Shown here: in pieces, positions 51,520 to 61,286 of the stretch
How positions within the stretch are numbered: the stretch's first letter is position 1
How the letters are laid out: the number at the start of each line of letters is the position of its first letter
Source of the DNA: Streptomyces sp. NBC_01549
GTDB taxonomy: Bacteria; Actinomycetota; Actinomycetes; Streptomycetales; Streptomycetaceae
Assembly (NCBI RefSeq): GCF_026339955.1
Contig: NZ_JAPEPW010000005.1
Location: forward strand, 186,001-250,000
Length of the DNA stretch: 64,000 bases
Direction: 5' to 3'
Translations under genes and position numbers: made by a program
The notes under the pieces: generated by a model
The model's database searches: none
What the model was told of the DNA's origin: nothing
What the model saw: only the letters and a program-made list of their open reading frames with translations

Positions 51520-51879
51520 TCAGCGGGTGCGGACGACGTCGACGGGGCTGTTGGGGCACGCGGCGAGGATGCCGTTGAGCGCGGCCTGTTCGGCGGGGTC
51601 GATGGCGAGCCGCCAGCGGGTCTTCACTGCCACCCAGTCGGTGGCGTACGTGCAGCGGTAGCCTGGCTCCTCGCCCACGGCCACGGCCGGACCAGTGTCC
51701 ACGGCGCCGGTAGGCCGCAGCTCCGTCCCGGCGAACGCGGCGGCGATCTGCTGCACCAGCAGTCCGAGCGAGGGCAGCAGTGCGGCCACCGCCGCAAGCT
51801 GTCCCAGCACTGTCATCACCGTGCTCCACGCGAGGACCGCCGCCAGTACAACGACGATCCACACCTGCTTCCTGGGCAT
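51520..51879 (-). CDS. small membrane-anchored protein with an HNH-family C-terminal tail
   Basis: ATG 51879 gives MPRKQVWIVVVLAAVLAWST and a hydrophobic N-terminus of about 40 residues, then YRCTYATDWVAVKTRWRLAI and GILAACPNSPVDV. The latter is the segment that follows the HNH core in secreted GmrSD-like HNH endonucleases of actinobacteria. The HNH core itself is missing, so this is probably a gene remnant fused to a signal-like N-terminus, although a short membrane protein is possible. 119 residues. Confidence 0.4.
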   Translation of the reverse strand: MPRKQVWIVVVLAAVLAWSTVMTVLGQLAAVAALLPSLGLLVQQIAAAFAGTELRPTGAVDTGPAVAVGEEPGYRCTYATDWVAVKTRWRLAIDPAEQAALNGILAACPNSPVDVVRTR

Positions 51880-52164
51880 CGCACCATTTCCCTGAACTCG
51901 AGTCGTCTGAAGGGCACTTCGGCCGCGGTGCTGAAGCGCCGCCGAAGGTGAACGACAGCATGGCGGGCCACCCGCCCGGCACTCAGGCCGTCGCCAGCCC
52001 CGACGTCCGCCGTCACGCGTGGCGTCTGCTGCGCTCGCGCGTCATGCACCGCGCCCACCGCCACCGTGGCGGGCACCAACGTGATCATGAGGTCACGGAA
52101 CAATGCAGCCGCCTGACCCGCCAACACCCCGCACCCCAAAACGCCGGAGGCGACCCTCGCCGTC

Positions 52165-52632
52165 ATGGACTACGTCGCCGCGGCCGTCGCCACCGGCTAC
52201 GCACACCACCCCGAGGTCGAGATCCCGCTTCCGGGCCCGTACTTCGCCGAGCAGCTGGAGATCATCCTCGCCACCACCTCGCCCGCTCCCCGCACGCACC
52301 ACGGGCGGCAGTCGGCCCGCACCCTTCCCGCCCGTCGTGCTCTCGGCCTCAACTGCACCGATCAGCTGGAGGAGGAACCGGCTGGGCAGCCGGAGCCCAA
52401 GCGGGTCCTCGTGGAGTTCGCGGCAGCCGACGTCGACGCCGAGTCCGCGTCCGCGTTCCGCGAAGCGGTCGCCGCCTGCTGGGAAGGGGCAACGACGGAC
52501 CGCACAGGCAAGGACAGGGAAGCAGGCCAGCCCGGTGTGCGCCTGCGCTACTGGCTCGACCTGCACCGCCTCACCGAGGCGCTGCACGCATCCCGCATTC
52601 CTCCCCGTACCCGTACGACACAGGCTTCCTGA
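52165..52632 (+). CDS. DUF6207-like protein, 155 aa
   Basis: ATG 52165 gives MDYVAAAVATGYAHHPEVEI. The C-terminal half, RVLVEFAAADVDAESASAFR, WEGATTDRTGKDREAGQPGV and RLRYWLDLHRL, has the DUF6207 signature also seen in the gene at 20839-21078. The N-terminal 60 residues are unlike that family. A terminator hairpin follows the stop. Confidence 0.5.
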   Translation: MDYVAAAVATGYAHHPEVEIPLPGPYFAEQLEIILATTSPAPRTHHGRQSARTLPARRALGLNCTDQLEEEPAGQPEPKRVLVEFAAADVDAESASAFREAVAACWEGATTDRTGKDREAGQPGVRLRYWLDLHRLTEALHASRIPPRTRTTQAS

Positions 52633-52649
52633 CTGGCTGCCGACCAGCA

Positions 52650-52686
52650 GCGGGTCCTGCTCCGCACGTGATCGGGCAGGACCCGC
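52650..52686. terminator. strong hairpin after the DUF6207-like gene
   Basis: GCGGGTCCTGC (52650-52660) pairs perfectly with GCAGGACCCGC (52676-52686), an 11-bp GC-rich stem with a 15-base loop, located 18 bases after the stop codon. Confidence 0.8.
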
Positions 52687-52893
52687 GGCCCCGGCGCTGA
52701 AAGCGACGAGCGCCGCATGCCGCCGGTCAGAGTGTGGGTGCCAGCGTCATCGAGGACGTGCCTACGTAGCTGCGGACCCCGTTATTCCTGGGGTTAGAGC
52801 TTCAGCTTTCATCATTCTGGCTGCGCACCAAACCGGTTAACCATTGGTCCGCTATTCGCATAGTTTGTCAGTGCCTGCTGCTCCACTGACGAC

Positions 52894-54531
52894 ATGGCAG
52901 AACATAGAGCGTTCCTCGACGGCTTCGACCGTGCGGAGGAAGACGACTGCGATTCGATGATCCAGGCCCTTCTGGATCGCGAGGAGCGGCGGCTGCTCGC
53001 CTCGGCATCGACAGTTCCCGATGGCGTTGATGAGTGGCGGGCGCTGGTGGCCGCGGTTGGCTTCGTCCGGCGCAGTTCGGTCTTGGCTCGCGGGGCCCCG
53101 CTGCACCGGATCGATCAGCGCCAGGCCTGGCAGCGATTCCCTCGCGGTCTCTACGATCCCCGCACCCTCGCCCTGGCCGCGCTGGAGGCGGTGGTGAGCA
53201 GGCAGGAGATGGAGGCGGAGGCGACGACGGGGGAGGTGGTCGAGTTCCTCGCGTCGCTGGCGGCGGGCGCGGCGCCCGAGCGGGAGACCTCGGAGCATCT
53301 GGCGGTGTCCCGGTTCGTCCTGCGTGAGCTGTTGAATGACGCGCAGCACGGAGAGGAGTTCGAGGTCTCCTACAGCGACTACCGCGCGGGGCACAGCCGG
53401 GTCACGCTGTCGCTGCGGATGCTGGAGGAGGGCATCGGCAGGCGTGGCCAGGCCGTGCTGCGGGCCACGACCCCGGCCATCAATCTGCTGCTGTCCGGTC
53501 TGGAGCACGACCTGGAGGACGAACAGGCAGCCAAGGACACGATGCTGCGCCGCCAGGTGGCGAGTGGCCGGTGGGGACGCGCGGAAGAGAGCGCGGCCGA
53601 GAGCCTGAAGCTGTCACTCATGTACTGCGAGCGGGTGCGAGCGGTGCTGGAGGAGACCGAACGCGATGTGCGGGCGGTGGACTGGAGCCGGGACGTACCC
53701 GTGCTGCTGACGGCGTCCCGCGAACACCTCGGTGAGCGCCACCGAGTGGAGCGCGACCTGATGGAGTACATGCGCGGGGTCCGCAACGCCGTGGAGGACG
53801 CCGACGTTCGCCGTACCTGTGAGCGGGTCCTGCGGCTGCTGGGCCGGGCCCATCTGCGTCATACGCAGCTGCTGGAGAAGATCATCGATGCCCGTCCGGC
53901 GTTCTTGCGGTCCCAGGCCGACCAGCGCTTCCGTCCCCCGCCGCGTCTGGCTCTCGTGGGAGTGCAGGAGGACGTGCTGGAGCCGTTGCTCTGCCTCGGC
54001 ATCGAGGAAGCCGAAGTGATCGCGAGTCGGTTCGCCGATGGGGTCGGCGGTCCCGTGGTCTCACATCAGCCGCGGCTTCAGGATTGGTGGGCGTCGCTGC
54101 TGGCCCCGGCCCGGGAAGTACAGGAGGCAGTGCCCGACGAGGACATCGAGCTGACCGCCGACGACCCGGGCGAGCTCTCTGCCTACAGCCAGGAGGACCT
54201 CGCTGTAGCCCGCACCGTGCTCATGGAGGCCCTGCGTACCCCCGTGCGGCTGTCCCAGCTGCTCGAACAGGCACTGGATCACACGGCAGAGGCCGCGGAC
54301 TTGCTGGCTGTCTCCGTGCTACGCGCCTACGCCCCCGATCCCGAGGAGGACGAGGAGGACGATGCCGCGGACGAGCTGGCGGACCTGCTCGGTGAACTCG
54401 TGGTGGTGCTCGATGACGGCGCCGTCTTCGACATCGGTCCACTCGCGGGCAGTGACCTGCTGCTCGTCCCCGCCCAGTCGCTGATTCCCGATCCCACTCC
54501 CGCTGAGGACGACTTGGAGGTCCTGGCATGA
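52894..54531 (+). CDS. jetA: Wadjet JetA-like (MukF/MksF-type kleisin)
   Basis: 545 residues. Long helices with winged-helix parts (HLAVSRFVLRELLNDAQHGE) are followed by an acidic tail, as in kleisin subunits of MukBEF/MksBEF. The gene is first in a four-gene order kleisin, KITE, SMC, TOPRIM nuclease and overlaps the next gene by four bases (ATGA). In Wadjet the kleisin bridges the SMC heads and helps loop extrusion along plasmid DNA, which the JetD nuclease then cuts. The upstream 90 bases are AT-rich and probably carry the promoter. No SD precedes the ATG. Identification rests on gene order and on JetC/JetD motifs rather than on a recognised kleisin motif. Confidence 0.8.
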   Translation: MAEHRAFLDGFDRAEEDDCDSMIQALLDREERRLLASASTVPDGVDEWRALVAAVGFVRRSSVLARGAPLHRIDQRQAWQRFPRGLYDPRTLALAALEAVVSRQEMEAEATTGEVVEFLASLAAGAAPERETSEHLAVSRFVLRELLNDAQHGEEFEVSYSDYRAGHSRVTLSLRMLEEGIGRRGQAVLRATTPAINLLLSGLEHDLEDEQAAKDTMLRRQVASGRWGRAEESAAESLKLSLMYCERVRAVLEETERDVRAVDWSRDVPVLLTASREHLGERHRVERDLMEYMRGVRNAVEDADVRRTCERVLRLLGRAHLRHTQLLEKIIDARPAFLRSQADQRFRPPPRLALVGVQEDVLEPLLCLGIEEAEVIASRFADGVGGPVVSHQPRLQDWWASLLAPAREVQEAVPDEDIELTADDPGELSAYSQEDLAVARTVLMEALRTPVRLSQLLEQALDHTAEAADLLAVSVLRAYAPDPEEDEEDDAADELADLLGELVVVLDDGAVFDIGPLAGSDLLLVPAQSLIPDPTPAEDDLEVLA

Positions 54532-55277
54532 CCACCAGCACGTATGCCTACTCTCCCGACGACCTGGCCGACGCGGCCGTGCTGGTGCGGTTCGGATGCC
54601 AGCCGCGCCTTCGGCCCTTGCAGATCCCGCAGTACCGGGACCTGCTGCAGCGCTACCGGATGGACCAAGCGTTCCGCGACGCGGTGGACGCCGCCGCGGA
54701 CGGTCTGGACCTGGACGTGATGGAGGCGCACACGGTCGAAGGGCTCATCCTGCATCCCCGGGAGGGCTCCTGGCTGTCCTATCGCCTCAAAGACCACCCG
54801 AAGCTGGGGGTCAACGACCGCCTCGTCCTCGGGCTCGCCCATCTCGCCATCGCCGCCCGCGCCTACCCCACGGCCGGGGATCTGGAGGAGGAGAGCGTCA
54901 AGCGGATCTCGCTCACGGATGTCGACGACTTTCTGCGGCGGCTCACCGCCAAGCTCCGCGAGGCGGCCGTGGACGCGGACGGCCTGCCGGTGCCGCACCC
55001 CGAACTCCAGGCCGCCTGGCAGCTGTACACCAAGCTCCCGCCCTCCCAGCTGACACGCAAGAAGGGGCAGCTGTCGCAGTCGAGCACCCAGCGGGTGATC
55101 AAGGAGGCACTGGACTGGCTAGTGGATCAGGGCATGGCCTATCGCTCCGACGAACTCGGGCCCGGGACCTACCGGCTCGCCCACCGCTTCCGCGTCCAGG
55201 TACGCGAAGCAGCCGCCTCGGCGGCATTCACCGCGCTGTGTGACCTGCGCCGCGCCCACCTCGCCGAGGAGGACTGA
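54528..55277 (+). CDS. jetB: Wadjet JetB-like (MukE/MksE-type KITE protein)
   Basis: 249 residues. It contains winged-helix parts (LTRKKGQLSQSSTQRVIKEA, DWLVDQGMAYRSDELGPGTY) like the DUF4194/MukE KITE proteins that clamp the kleisin and DNA. The start overlaps jetA by four bases and the stop lies two bases from jetC. As a KITE dimer it should sit on the kleisin between the SMC heads. The middle helix VNDRLVLGLAHLAIAARAYP is amphipathic. Confidence 0.82.
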   Translation: MTTSTYAYSPDDLADAAVLVRFGCQPRLRPLQIPQYRDLLQRYRMDQAFRDAVDAAADGLDLDVMEAHTVEGLILHPREGSWLSYRLKDHPKLGVNDRLVLGLAHLAIAARAYPTAGDLEEESVKRISLTDVDDFLRRLTAKLREAAVDADGLPVPHPELQAAWQLYTKLPPSQLTRKKGQLSQSSTQRVIKEALDWLVDQGMAYRSDELGPGTYRLAHRFRVQVREAAASAAFTALCDLRRAHLAEED

Positions 55278-55279
55278 CC

Positions 55280-58200
55280 ATGCTCCAAGTCCGACGCATT
55301 CGTCTGGAGAACATCGGCCACCGGGCGGCCGGCTTCAAGTCACTCGTCCTGGACCTGACCGGCGGACCCAGCTCGATCGACGGCCGCTCCCTGCAGCCGG
55401 TCGACGTGATCTTGTGGCTGCGCAACGGCGGCGGCAAGTCGAGCCTGCTCTCGCTGCTCTTCAGCCTGCTGCTGCCGGCCAAGAAGGACTTCATCGGGGC
55501 GGCCAAGGCCAAGTCGCTCGCCGAGTACGTCCCCGACGGACAGGTCTCCCATGTGATCGCCGAGTGGGGTGACTCCGAACGTCCCGCATCCGGCGCCGTC
55601 CTGCTCACGGGAGGGGTCTACCAGTGGCGTGACCGCCAGCGTCCGGCGGACCCGAGCAGCGGCTGGGAACGTCTGGAGCGCCGCTGGTACCTGCTGCGGC
55701 CACAGCCCGGTGGACTGGAACTGGATTCACTGCCGGTCCGCACCGAGGACGGCCAGCTCACCATGTCCACGTACGTCAAGGCGCTGGAGGCAGCCAACAA
55801 GACGGAGCGGCGGCTGCAACTGGCCGTCGCGGACGAACAGTACGAGTGGGAGGAGCATCTGGGGAATCACGGACTGGACCCCCAGGTCTTCAAGATCCAG
55901 AAGGCCATGAACCAGGAAGAGGGTGGCATCACCGATCTGTTCAAGTTCCGCACTGCCGAGGAGTTCGTTGACTTCCTCGTCGACATGGTCGTTGATCCGG
56001 CCGCGCCCATTGCGGCGCGCGCGGCGCTGTCCAAGCATGCCGACAAGCTGGCCGCCCGTCCCGCGCGGGAAATGGAGGAACGCTTCCTCGCCGAAGCTGT
56101 TCTGAGGCTGAGGCCGGTGCAGAAGAGCACGGCCGAGGTGGCTGTCGCCGAGCAGACGCTCTACCAGCAGGCCCGGATCGCCCAGCGGGCAGGCGAGCAC
56201 ATGCAGGCCCAGGCCGAGCGCCAGGAGCACCAGGCAACCGCCTTGTGCAGCGAGGCGGACACAGCCGAACACGAGGCGTGCGAGGCCGAGGGCCGGGTCG
56301 GGGAGCGGAAGCAACGGGTGGCGGAGGTTAGGGAGGTGGCCGAACGGCTGCGGATGGCTGACCACCGGCGAGACCATGCCGCTCGGGTTGAGGCGGTTGC
56401 CGATGCGGGACGCGAGGCAGCGGCCTGGAAGGCAGTCCCCTGGCTCCTGGACCTGGCAGACCAGGAAGCCGAACGCCGTGAGGCCAAGCAGCTGTTGGCC
56501 TGCGCGCAGAGCGAGCAGGCCCCGTTGCGCGAGGCCGTGGAGCACGCCGGCGCCGAACTGTACGCGAAGCTCGAAGACGGTCTCGCACGGCTTGCGGTCG
56601 AGTCCGACCAAAGCAGTGCCGCGCTCGAGACAGCCGCCGCGCAGGCCCAGGCGGGTGAGCGGGAGTACGCGGAAGCGGAGGCTGCGACCGGCCGGGCCGA
56701 GAGCCGGGCGCTGTCCGCCGAGGAGGCCCGCGAGAAGGAACAGGCGAAGCTGGCGGCTGCCCGCCGTACTGGCCTCCTCGGCAAGGAGGAAGATCCCACC
56801 CAAGCGCTGGCACGGTTCGTCCACGAGGAAGAAGCAGCCACCGAGCAGGCCGAACAGGCGCGGTGCCAAGTGGAAGCGGCCCGCGAGCAGGCCACCGCCA
56901 TCGCGGCGGAGCGGGTCTCCAGCGCCGGCCGGCTCAGTACCGCCCGGCAGCGGCACGACCACGTGTGGGACCAGTGGAACGCCCTTGTCCAAGAGCGCCG
57001 CGAGCTGGTAGCCGATCTCCGACTGAGGGAGCTGGCCGGGATCGGGGAGGCGGCCGGCGAGCTGGACCTGGACGCGGTCGGTGCCGACCTCGTCGCCATG
57101 CTCACGGACCAACTGGTGACCGCGGACGGGCAACTGGCCGCCGAACGTGCCCAGGCGTTCGAGGACGAGCGCCTGCGTGACGGCCTGGATCAGGACGGGT
57201 TCTGCCCGCCGCCTCGCGAAGTCGCACAGGCCGTCACCGCCCTGCGCGAGTTGGGCGCCCCCGCGGTCGCAGGGGTGCAGTTCCTCCGCGAGACCGTGCC
57301 CGCCCAGCAGCACGACGCCGTCATCGCGGCCATCCCACACCTGATCGGCGGCGTGGTCCTCTGCGGACCCGTGCCCGGCGGCGATCTGGCGGCGCTGGCC
57401 CGGCGGGCCGACGTCGCCCTGCCGACGGTGCTCTCTCTTTCCACCGACGACCAGGCCCGCGCCCTGCTGTCCCAGCCCCTCGGTGACATCGCGGTGCTGC
57501 CGCTGCGCCCCTCGGTGCTGGATGCCGAGGCCGGCGAGGAAGAACTGCACCGCGTCAATGCCCGCCTGGCCACCGTGGACGAGCGTTGCACAGCCATCGT
57601 CCAACGGCGGGAGGCCGATCGCGTTCTCCGCGGGCGGCTGCGCAACCATCTGGACAGGTTCGACGCGCGGACACGGACCAGTCTGGAGGAACTCCTCGGG
57701 CAGCTCGACGAGGAGGTGAACACGCTCACCGAGCGCACGAGCGTCCTGGTCCGCCAGGCCGCCGAAGCCGAGGGTGCCGGGCGCCGGGCGGAACACCGGT
57801 TGACCCAGCACACGGCTACGTTGCGGGTACTCGCCGCGGCGCTCCCCCAGGTCCAGTCGCTGGTGGAGACAGCCCGCGCGGTGGAACACTGGGCTGCGCA
57901 GCGGCAGCACGCTCAGGCCGAGGCCCGGGAACACCGCGTGGCCGCTCAGGCATGCAAAGACCGCTGGCAAGGCGCCCAGGAGCAGCAGCGGGGTGCACAA
58001 GCAGCACTGCGGCAGTGCCAGGACCGCGCGGAGCGCTGGAAGGGATGGGCGCAGGAGATCCGGCAGAACCTGTCCGCCGAGGTCCTCCATGCCGCCTGTC
58101 CGGCTGTCGTGCCCGAGAGCAGCGCGCAGGCCCTGCGCGAGCGCTGGACCCAGGCCCGCCGGGACTGGCTCAACGGCATCAGCGACACGGTCCTGCACCA

Positions 58201-59854
58201 GCGGCTGACCACGGCCGAGACCGCCATCGAGAGCCTCAATCAGCAGCTGGCCCAGGCCGGTTCTGTGGCCCGCACGCGGGCCAAGAAACTCGTCGACCAA
58301 GCCCAGACGATGGATACCGAGCACCTCGCCGCCCGCATCGCCGTCGCCGACAAAGCCCTCAAGGACGCTGAGCGGGCGGAGGCGGAAGCGGGGCTGCTGC
58401 TGCGGCAGGTCACCGAAGACCACCAAAAGGCGACCACCGCCCTCGACGACTTCCCCGGTGCCAAGGTCCCGGTCTTCGACAGCACCCAGGAAGCGCAGGA
58501 ACAACTGCAATCAGCCAAGCAGCTGCTGGAACAGGACCGCGCCCTCGCCCAGGTGCGGCACCTGGAGGCCGAGAAGATCCACCGGCGCGCCGACCAGGCG
58601 GACAGCCACGCCGCGCAACTTCGGCAATCAGTCAGCGCCCTTCGTGCGGCAAGCGACCGTCCGGCCCCCGGCCAGGGCGCTGACAGCGCCCCGGAGATGA
58701 CCGTGGACGCATTCCTGCTCGAACAGCACACGCTGTCCGCAGTGACCGCGCAGTCGCTGCAACCGCACGACGCCGAACAGATCAAGGACGCTCTCGTCCG
58801 CGAGGTCACTCAGGCCGACCGCGCCCTGGAAAGGGCCAGGAACGCCCTACGCAAGGACGTGCAGAAGGTTGAACGGCTCGCACAACAGCCGGAGTACATG
58901 CAGATCGTCGACGGACGACTGCGCGAACGCCTGCAGCAAGACCTCACCACCCCCACCCGGCTGACCACACTCCTGGAGGACATCGAGGAACGTGAACGGC
59001 AGGTCGTCGCGTTGCTGGCCGAGTCCGCCGAGGACCAGGCCCGAGTCGTAGACGCCTGTACAAGCACGGTCGAAGCGGTCCTGGACAGCGTGGAAGAAGT
59101 CGCCCGCCACTCCCGTCTTCCCAAAAACCTGGGGAGCTGGTCCAGCCAGCGGTTCCTGTCGCTGGAGCTGCGCCAGCGGGCCACAGGCGACGAACTGGCC
59201 CGCAGACTGTCCGCCGAGGTTGACCGTCTCATCACCGCCCTTCCGGCCAGCGCCGCCGGACGAGCCAGCGCCCTGCCCGAGGCAATGCCCCTGGCCAAGC
59301 GACTGGTCCTGGCAGCCCTCGGCGGCCGCGGCAACATCGTCGCGAAAATCATCAAGCCGACCCAGAGCCTGGACACCGTCGAACGCGAATCCGTCACCGA
59401 GATCCAAAAATTCAGCGGCGGTGAACTGCTGACCGTGTCCGTGCTGCTGTACTGCACGCTTGCCCGGATGCGTGCCGCCCAGCGCGACCGGCGCATCCCC
59501 GGCGGAGTGGGCACACTCGTACTGGACAACCCCTTCGGGAAAGCCAACTACAGGCCCTTCGTCGACCTGCAGCGCCGCGTCGCCGCCGCCCACGGCATCC
59601 AGCTCGTCTACACCACCGGATCCAACGATCTGCCCGCCCTGGGCCGCTTCCCCCTCATCATCCGCATGCGCAACGGCGTGGACCTGCGCACCAAACGGCG
59701 CTACGTCCAGATCCTCGACCGCTACGGCGACGCCGTCGCGGCCGGCGTCGCCCGCGCCCAGGACGACGGCATCACCTCCGCCCACCTCCTGCGCCGCGCC
59801 GTCCTGCGCATGGAGACAGAACCACACACGCAGACCGAGCAGGAGGCCGGGTGA
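55280..59854 (+). CDS. jetC: Wadjet JetC-like SMC/MukB-type ATPase
   Basis: 1,524 residues. The N-terminal head has Walker A NGGGKSS (49-55) in VDVILWLRNGGGKSSLLSLL. Long coiled coils rich in Ala, Glu, Arg and Gln run from about 270 to 1300, with a hinge-like middle near 600-740. The C-terminal head has signature FSGGE (1378-1382) and Walker B LVLDNP with Asp1416. In the usual SMC Walker B the Asp is followed by Glu; here it is Asn1417. Since that Glu activates water for hydrolysis, the ATP cycle may be slowed or use another residue. The cognate kleisin, KITE and nuclease genes flank it in one operon. Confidence 0.9.
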   Translation: MLQVRRIRLENIGHRAAGFKSLVLDLTGGPSSIDGRSLQPVDVILWLRNGGGKSSLLSLLFSLLLPAKKDFIGAAKAKSLAEYVPDGQVSHVIAEWGDSERPASGAVLLTGGVYQWRDRQRPADPSSGWERLERRWYLLRPQPGGLELDSLPVRTEDGQLTMSTYVKALEAANKTERRLQLAVADEQYEWEEHLGNHGLDPQVFKIQKAMNQEEGGITDLFKFRTAEEFVDFLVDMVVDPAAPIAARAALSKHADKLAARPAREMEERFLAEAVLRLRPVQKSTAEVAVAEQTLYQQARIAQRAGEHMQAQAERQEHQATALCSEADTAEHEACEAEGRVGERKQRVAEVREVAERLRMADHRRDHAARVEAVADAGREAAAWKAVPWLLDLADQEAERREAKQLLACAQSEQAPLREAVEHAGAELYAKLEDGLARLAVESDQSSAALETAAAQAQAGEREYAEAEAATGRAESRALSAEEAREKEQAKLAAARRTGLLGKEEDPTQALARFVHEEEAATEQAEQARCQVEAAREQATAIAAERVSSAGRLSTARQRHDHVWDQWNALVQERRELVADLRLRELAGIGEAAGELDLDAVGADLVAMLTDQLVTADGQLAAERAQAFEDERLRDGLDQDGFCPPPREVAQAVTALRELGAPAVAGVQFLRETVPAQQHDAVIAAIPHLIGGVVLCGPVPGGDLAALARRADVALPTVLSLSTDDQARALLSQPLGDIAVLPLRPSVLDAEAGEEELHRVNARLATVDERCTAIVQRREADRVLRGRLRNHLDRFDARTRTSLEELLGQLDEEVNTLTERTSVLVRQAAEAEGAGRRAEHRLTQHTATLRVLAAALPQVQSLVETARAVEHWAAQRQHAQAEAREHRVAAQACKDRWQGAQEQQRGAQAALRQCQDRAERWKGWAQEIRQNLSAEVLHAACPAVVPESSAQALRERWTQARRDWLNGISDTVLHQRLTTAETAIESLNQQLAQAGSVARTRAKKLVDQAQTMDTEHLAARIAVADKALKDAERAEAEAGLLLRQVTEDHQKATTALDDFPGAKVPVFDSTQEAQEQLQSAKQLLEQDRALAQVRHLEAEKIHRRADQADSHAAQLRQSVSALRAASDRPAPGQGADSAPEMTVDAFLLEQHTLSAVTAQSLQPHDAEQIKDALVREVTQADRALERARNALRKDVQKVERLAQQPEYMQIVDGRLRERLQQDLTTPTRLTTLLEDIEERERQVVALLAESAEDQARVVDACTSTVEAVLDSVEEVARHSRLPKNLGSWSSQRFLSLELRQRATGDELARRLSAEVDRLITALPASAAGRASALPEAMPLAKRLVLAALGGRGNIVAKIIKPTQSLDTVERESVTEIQKFSGGELLTVSVLLYCTLARMRAAQRDRRIPGGVGTLVLDNPFGKANYRPFVDLQRRVAAAHGIQLVYTTGSNDLPALGRFPLIIRMRNGVDLRTKRRYVQILDRYGDAVAAGVARAQDDGITSAHLLRRAVLRMETEPHTQTEQEAG

Positions 59855-60984
59855 CCGCCACCGACCACATGGCCGCGTTCCTCGCCCAACAGCCGCGCCA
59901 GCGCGTCGACTTCGACGCGCTGGCGGGCGCCGCCGACGCGGGCGACTCCAGCCTGGCCGCCTCGCCCCAGCGCCGCCGCATCCTCGCCGACGCCGCCCGC
60001 ACCTTGGCCCACCGCGGGCTGGCCACCCTGCCCAAGGGAAACGACGGCTGGGACTACAGCGCCCACCCACCCCTGCCCCGCTGGGTCAAACGCCCGCCTG
60101 CCGCGCGGCCGCCCCGCCACCAGCCCGCCCCCCACGCCTATGTCGAGCAACTGCGCTTCGCCACCACCCTGCGCCTGACGGCAGGCGACCACGCCCTGCT
60201 CGGCCCCGTCAACGCGCTGCTGCGCGACCAGCCGGAAGCCGAGATCATCCCGGTGGCCGACCGCTCCTACGAGCTGTACGGCGACGAAAAACGCCTCAAG
60301 AACATCGAGCGCCACCACCTCGTCACCAAGGGGCTGCTGGACCTCACCGTGCACCTCCGAGCCCGGCTCACGCCCGCCCCACTGGCGATGTATGAACTCG
60401 GGCCGGCGCCCTGGCTGCTCATCGTCGAGAACACCGCCGCGTTCACCAGTCTGCGCGACATCCTCGGCACCTGGCCCGACCGCAGCCAGGTCGGCTGGCT
60501 CGGCTTCGGCGAAGGCGACCACCTCATCGCCTCCCTGCCCACCGCCCAGGCCTCCTTCCGCGAGCGCGACCACCCCGTGGACACCCTGCTGCTCTACGCA
60601 GATCTCGACCTCAAGGGCTTGTGCTGCGCCCAGAAGGCCACAGAGCGCGCCCATGCTGTCGGTCTTCCCTCGCTCCAGCCCGCCGCCGGCCTCTACCAGG
60701 CCCTCCTCACCCGCCCACCGCGCTCTCACCCGCCCGTCGCCGCCGACGAAGCCCATGCCGCGGCCAGCTGGCTGCCACCACACCTCGCCGCTCCCGTCGC
60801 ACAGTTGCTCACCGATGGCTTGGTGCTGCGCCACGAAGCCCTCCCGCTTCCCCAGCTCCGCTCCCTCCTCACCCCCAATGCGCCGCTGCTGCCCCAGATC
60901 CGCGACATGGCGATGCCCATCACGCCGGTGACCTCGCAGCTCCCATCTCGATACGCACCGGTACCGAGAGGTCCCAGCAGATGA
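59851..60984 (+). CDS. jetD: Wadjet JetD-like TOPRIM nuclease (DUF2220-type)
   Basis: 377 residues. It has a DNA-binding N-terminal half (DFDALAGAADAGDSSLAASP, HPPLPRWVKR). A TOPRIM-like domain includes LLIVENTAAFTSLRDILGTW (the Glu) and LLYADLDLKGLCCAQKATER with the DxD-type metal site (ADLDLKG). JetD is the endonuclease that cuts plasmid DNA when JetABC stalls on a closed circle. The start overlaps jetC by four bases (ATGA). Its Wadjet subtype cannot be told without profile searches. Confidence 0.85.
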   Translation: MTATDHMAAFLAQQPRQRVDFDALAGAADAGDSSLAASPQRRRILADAARTLAHRGLATLPKGNDGWDYSAHPPLPRWVKRPPAARPPRHQPAPHAYVEQLRFATTLRLTAGDHALLGPVNALLRDQPEAEIIPVADRSYELYGDEKRLKNIERHHLVTKGLLDLTVHLRARLTPAPLAMYELGPAPWLLIVENTAAFTSLRDILGTWPDRSQVGWLGFGEGDHLIASLPTAQASFRERDHPVDTLLLYADLDLKGLCCAQKATERAHAVGLPSLQPAAGLYQALLTRPPRSHPPVAADEAHAAASWLPPHLAAPVAQLLTDGLVLRHEALPLPQLRSLLTPNAPLLPQIRDMAMPITPVTSQLPSRYAPVPRGPSR

Positions 60985-61286
60985 ACCCCCGCTACCTCCC
61001 GCCACGCCCGCCGTCCCCCAACACCGACCTGTCCCGCTCCGACGCACAGACCTGGAGCGACATCTTCATCACGACCATCGACACCGTCCCCATCGAATGC
61101 ATCCGGCCGAGCGACACCGACCGGCCCATCTGGAGCGTCTACACCCCAGGCAGCTACCGGCCCGAGGACTACCTCGGCACCCTCCACGCCCGCGACGCCG
61201 ACGGCCTCTGGCACGTCCAGGCCACCGGCGAGCGCCACGCCTCATTCGCCGACGCCGTCCGTACCCTCCGGCGCCTGCCCACCTGA
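60981..61286 (+). CDS. fifth gene of the Wadjet operon, 101-aa hypothetical protein
   Basis: ATG 60981 overlaps the jetD stop by four bases, as the other genes of the operon do. The product reads MNPRYLPPRPPSPNTDLSRS, DAQTWSDIFITTIDTVPIEC and GLWHVQATGERHASFADAVR. It is a small alpha/beta protein with a Pro-rich start and no recognised family. The tight overlap suggests it is part of the unit. Whether it is needed for defense is unknown. Confidence 0.7.
   Translation: MNPRYLPPRPPSPNTDLSRSDAQTWSDIFITTIDTVPIECIRPSDTDRPIWSVYTPGSYRPEDYLGTLHARDADGLWHVQATGERHASFADAVRTLRRLPT

Noticed and set aside
50947..51951. A 334-aa plus-strand frame.
   Set aside because: Low-complexity high-GC reading. Only the IS5 remnant at 51188-51326, in another frame, is recognisable.
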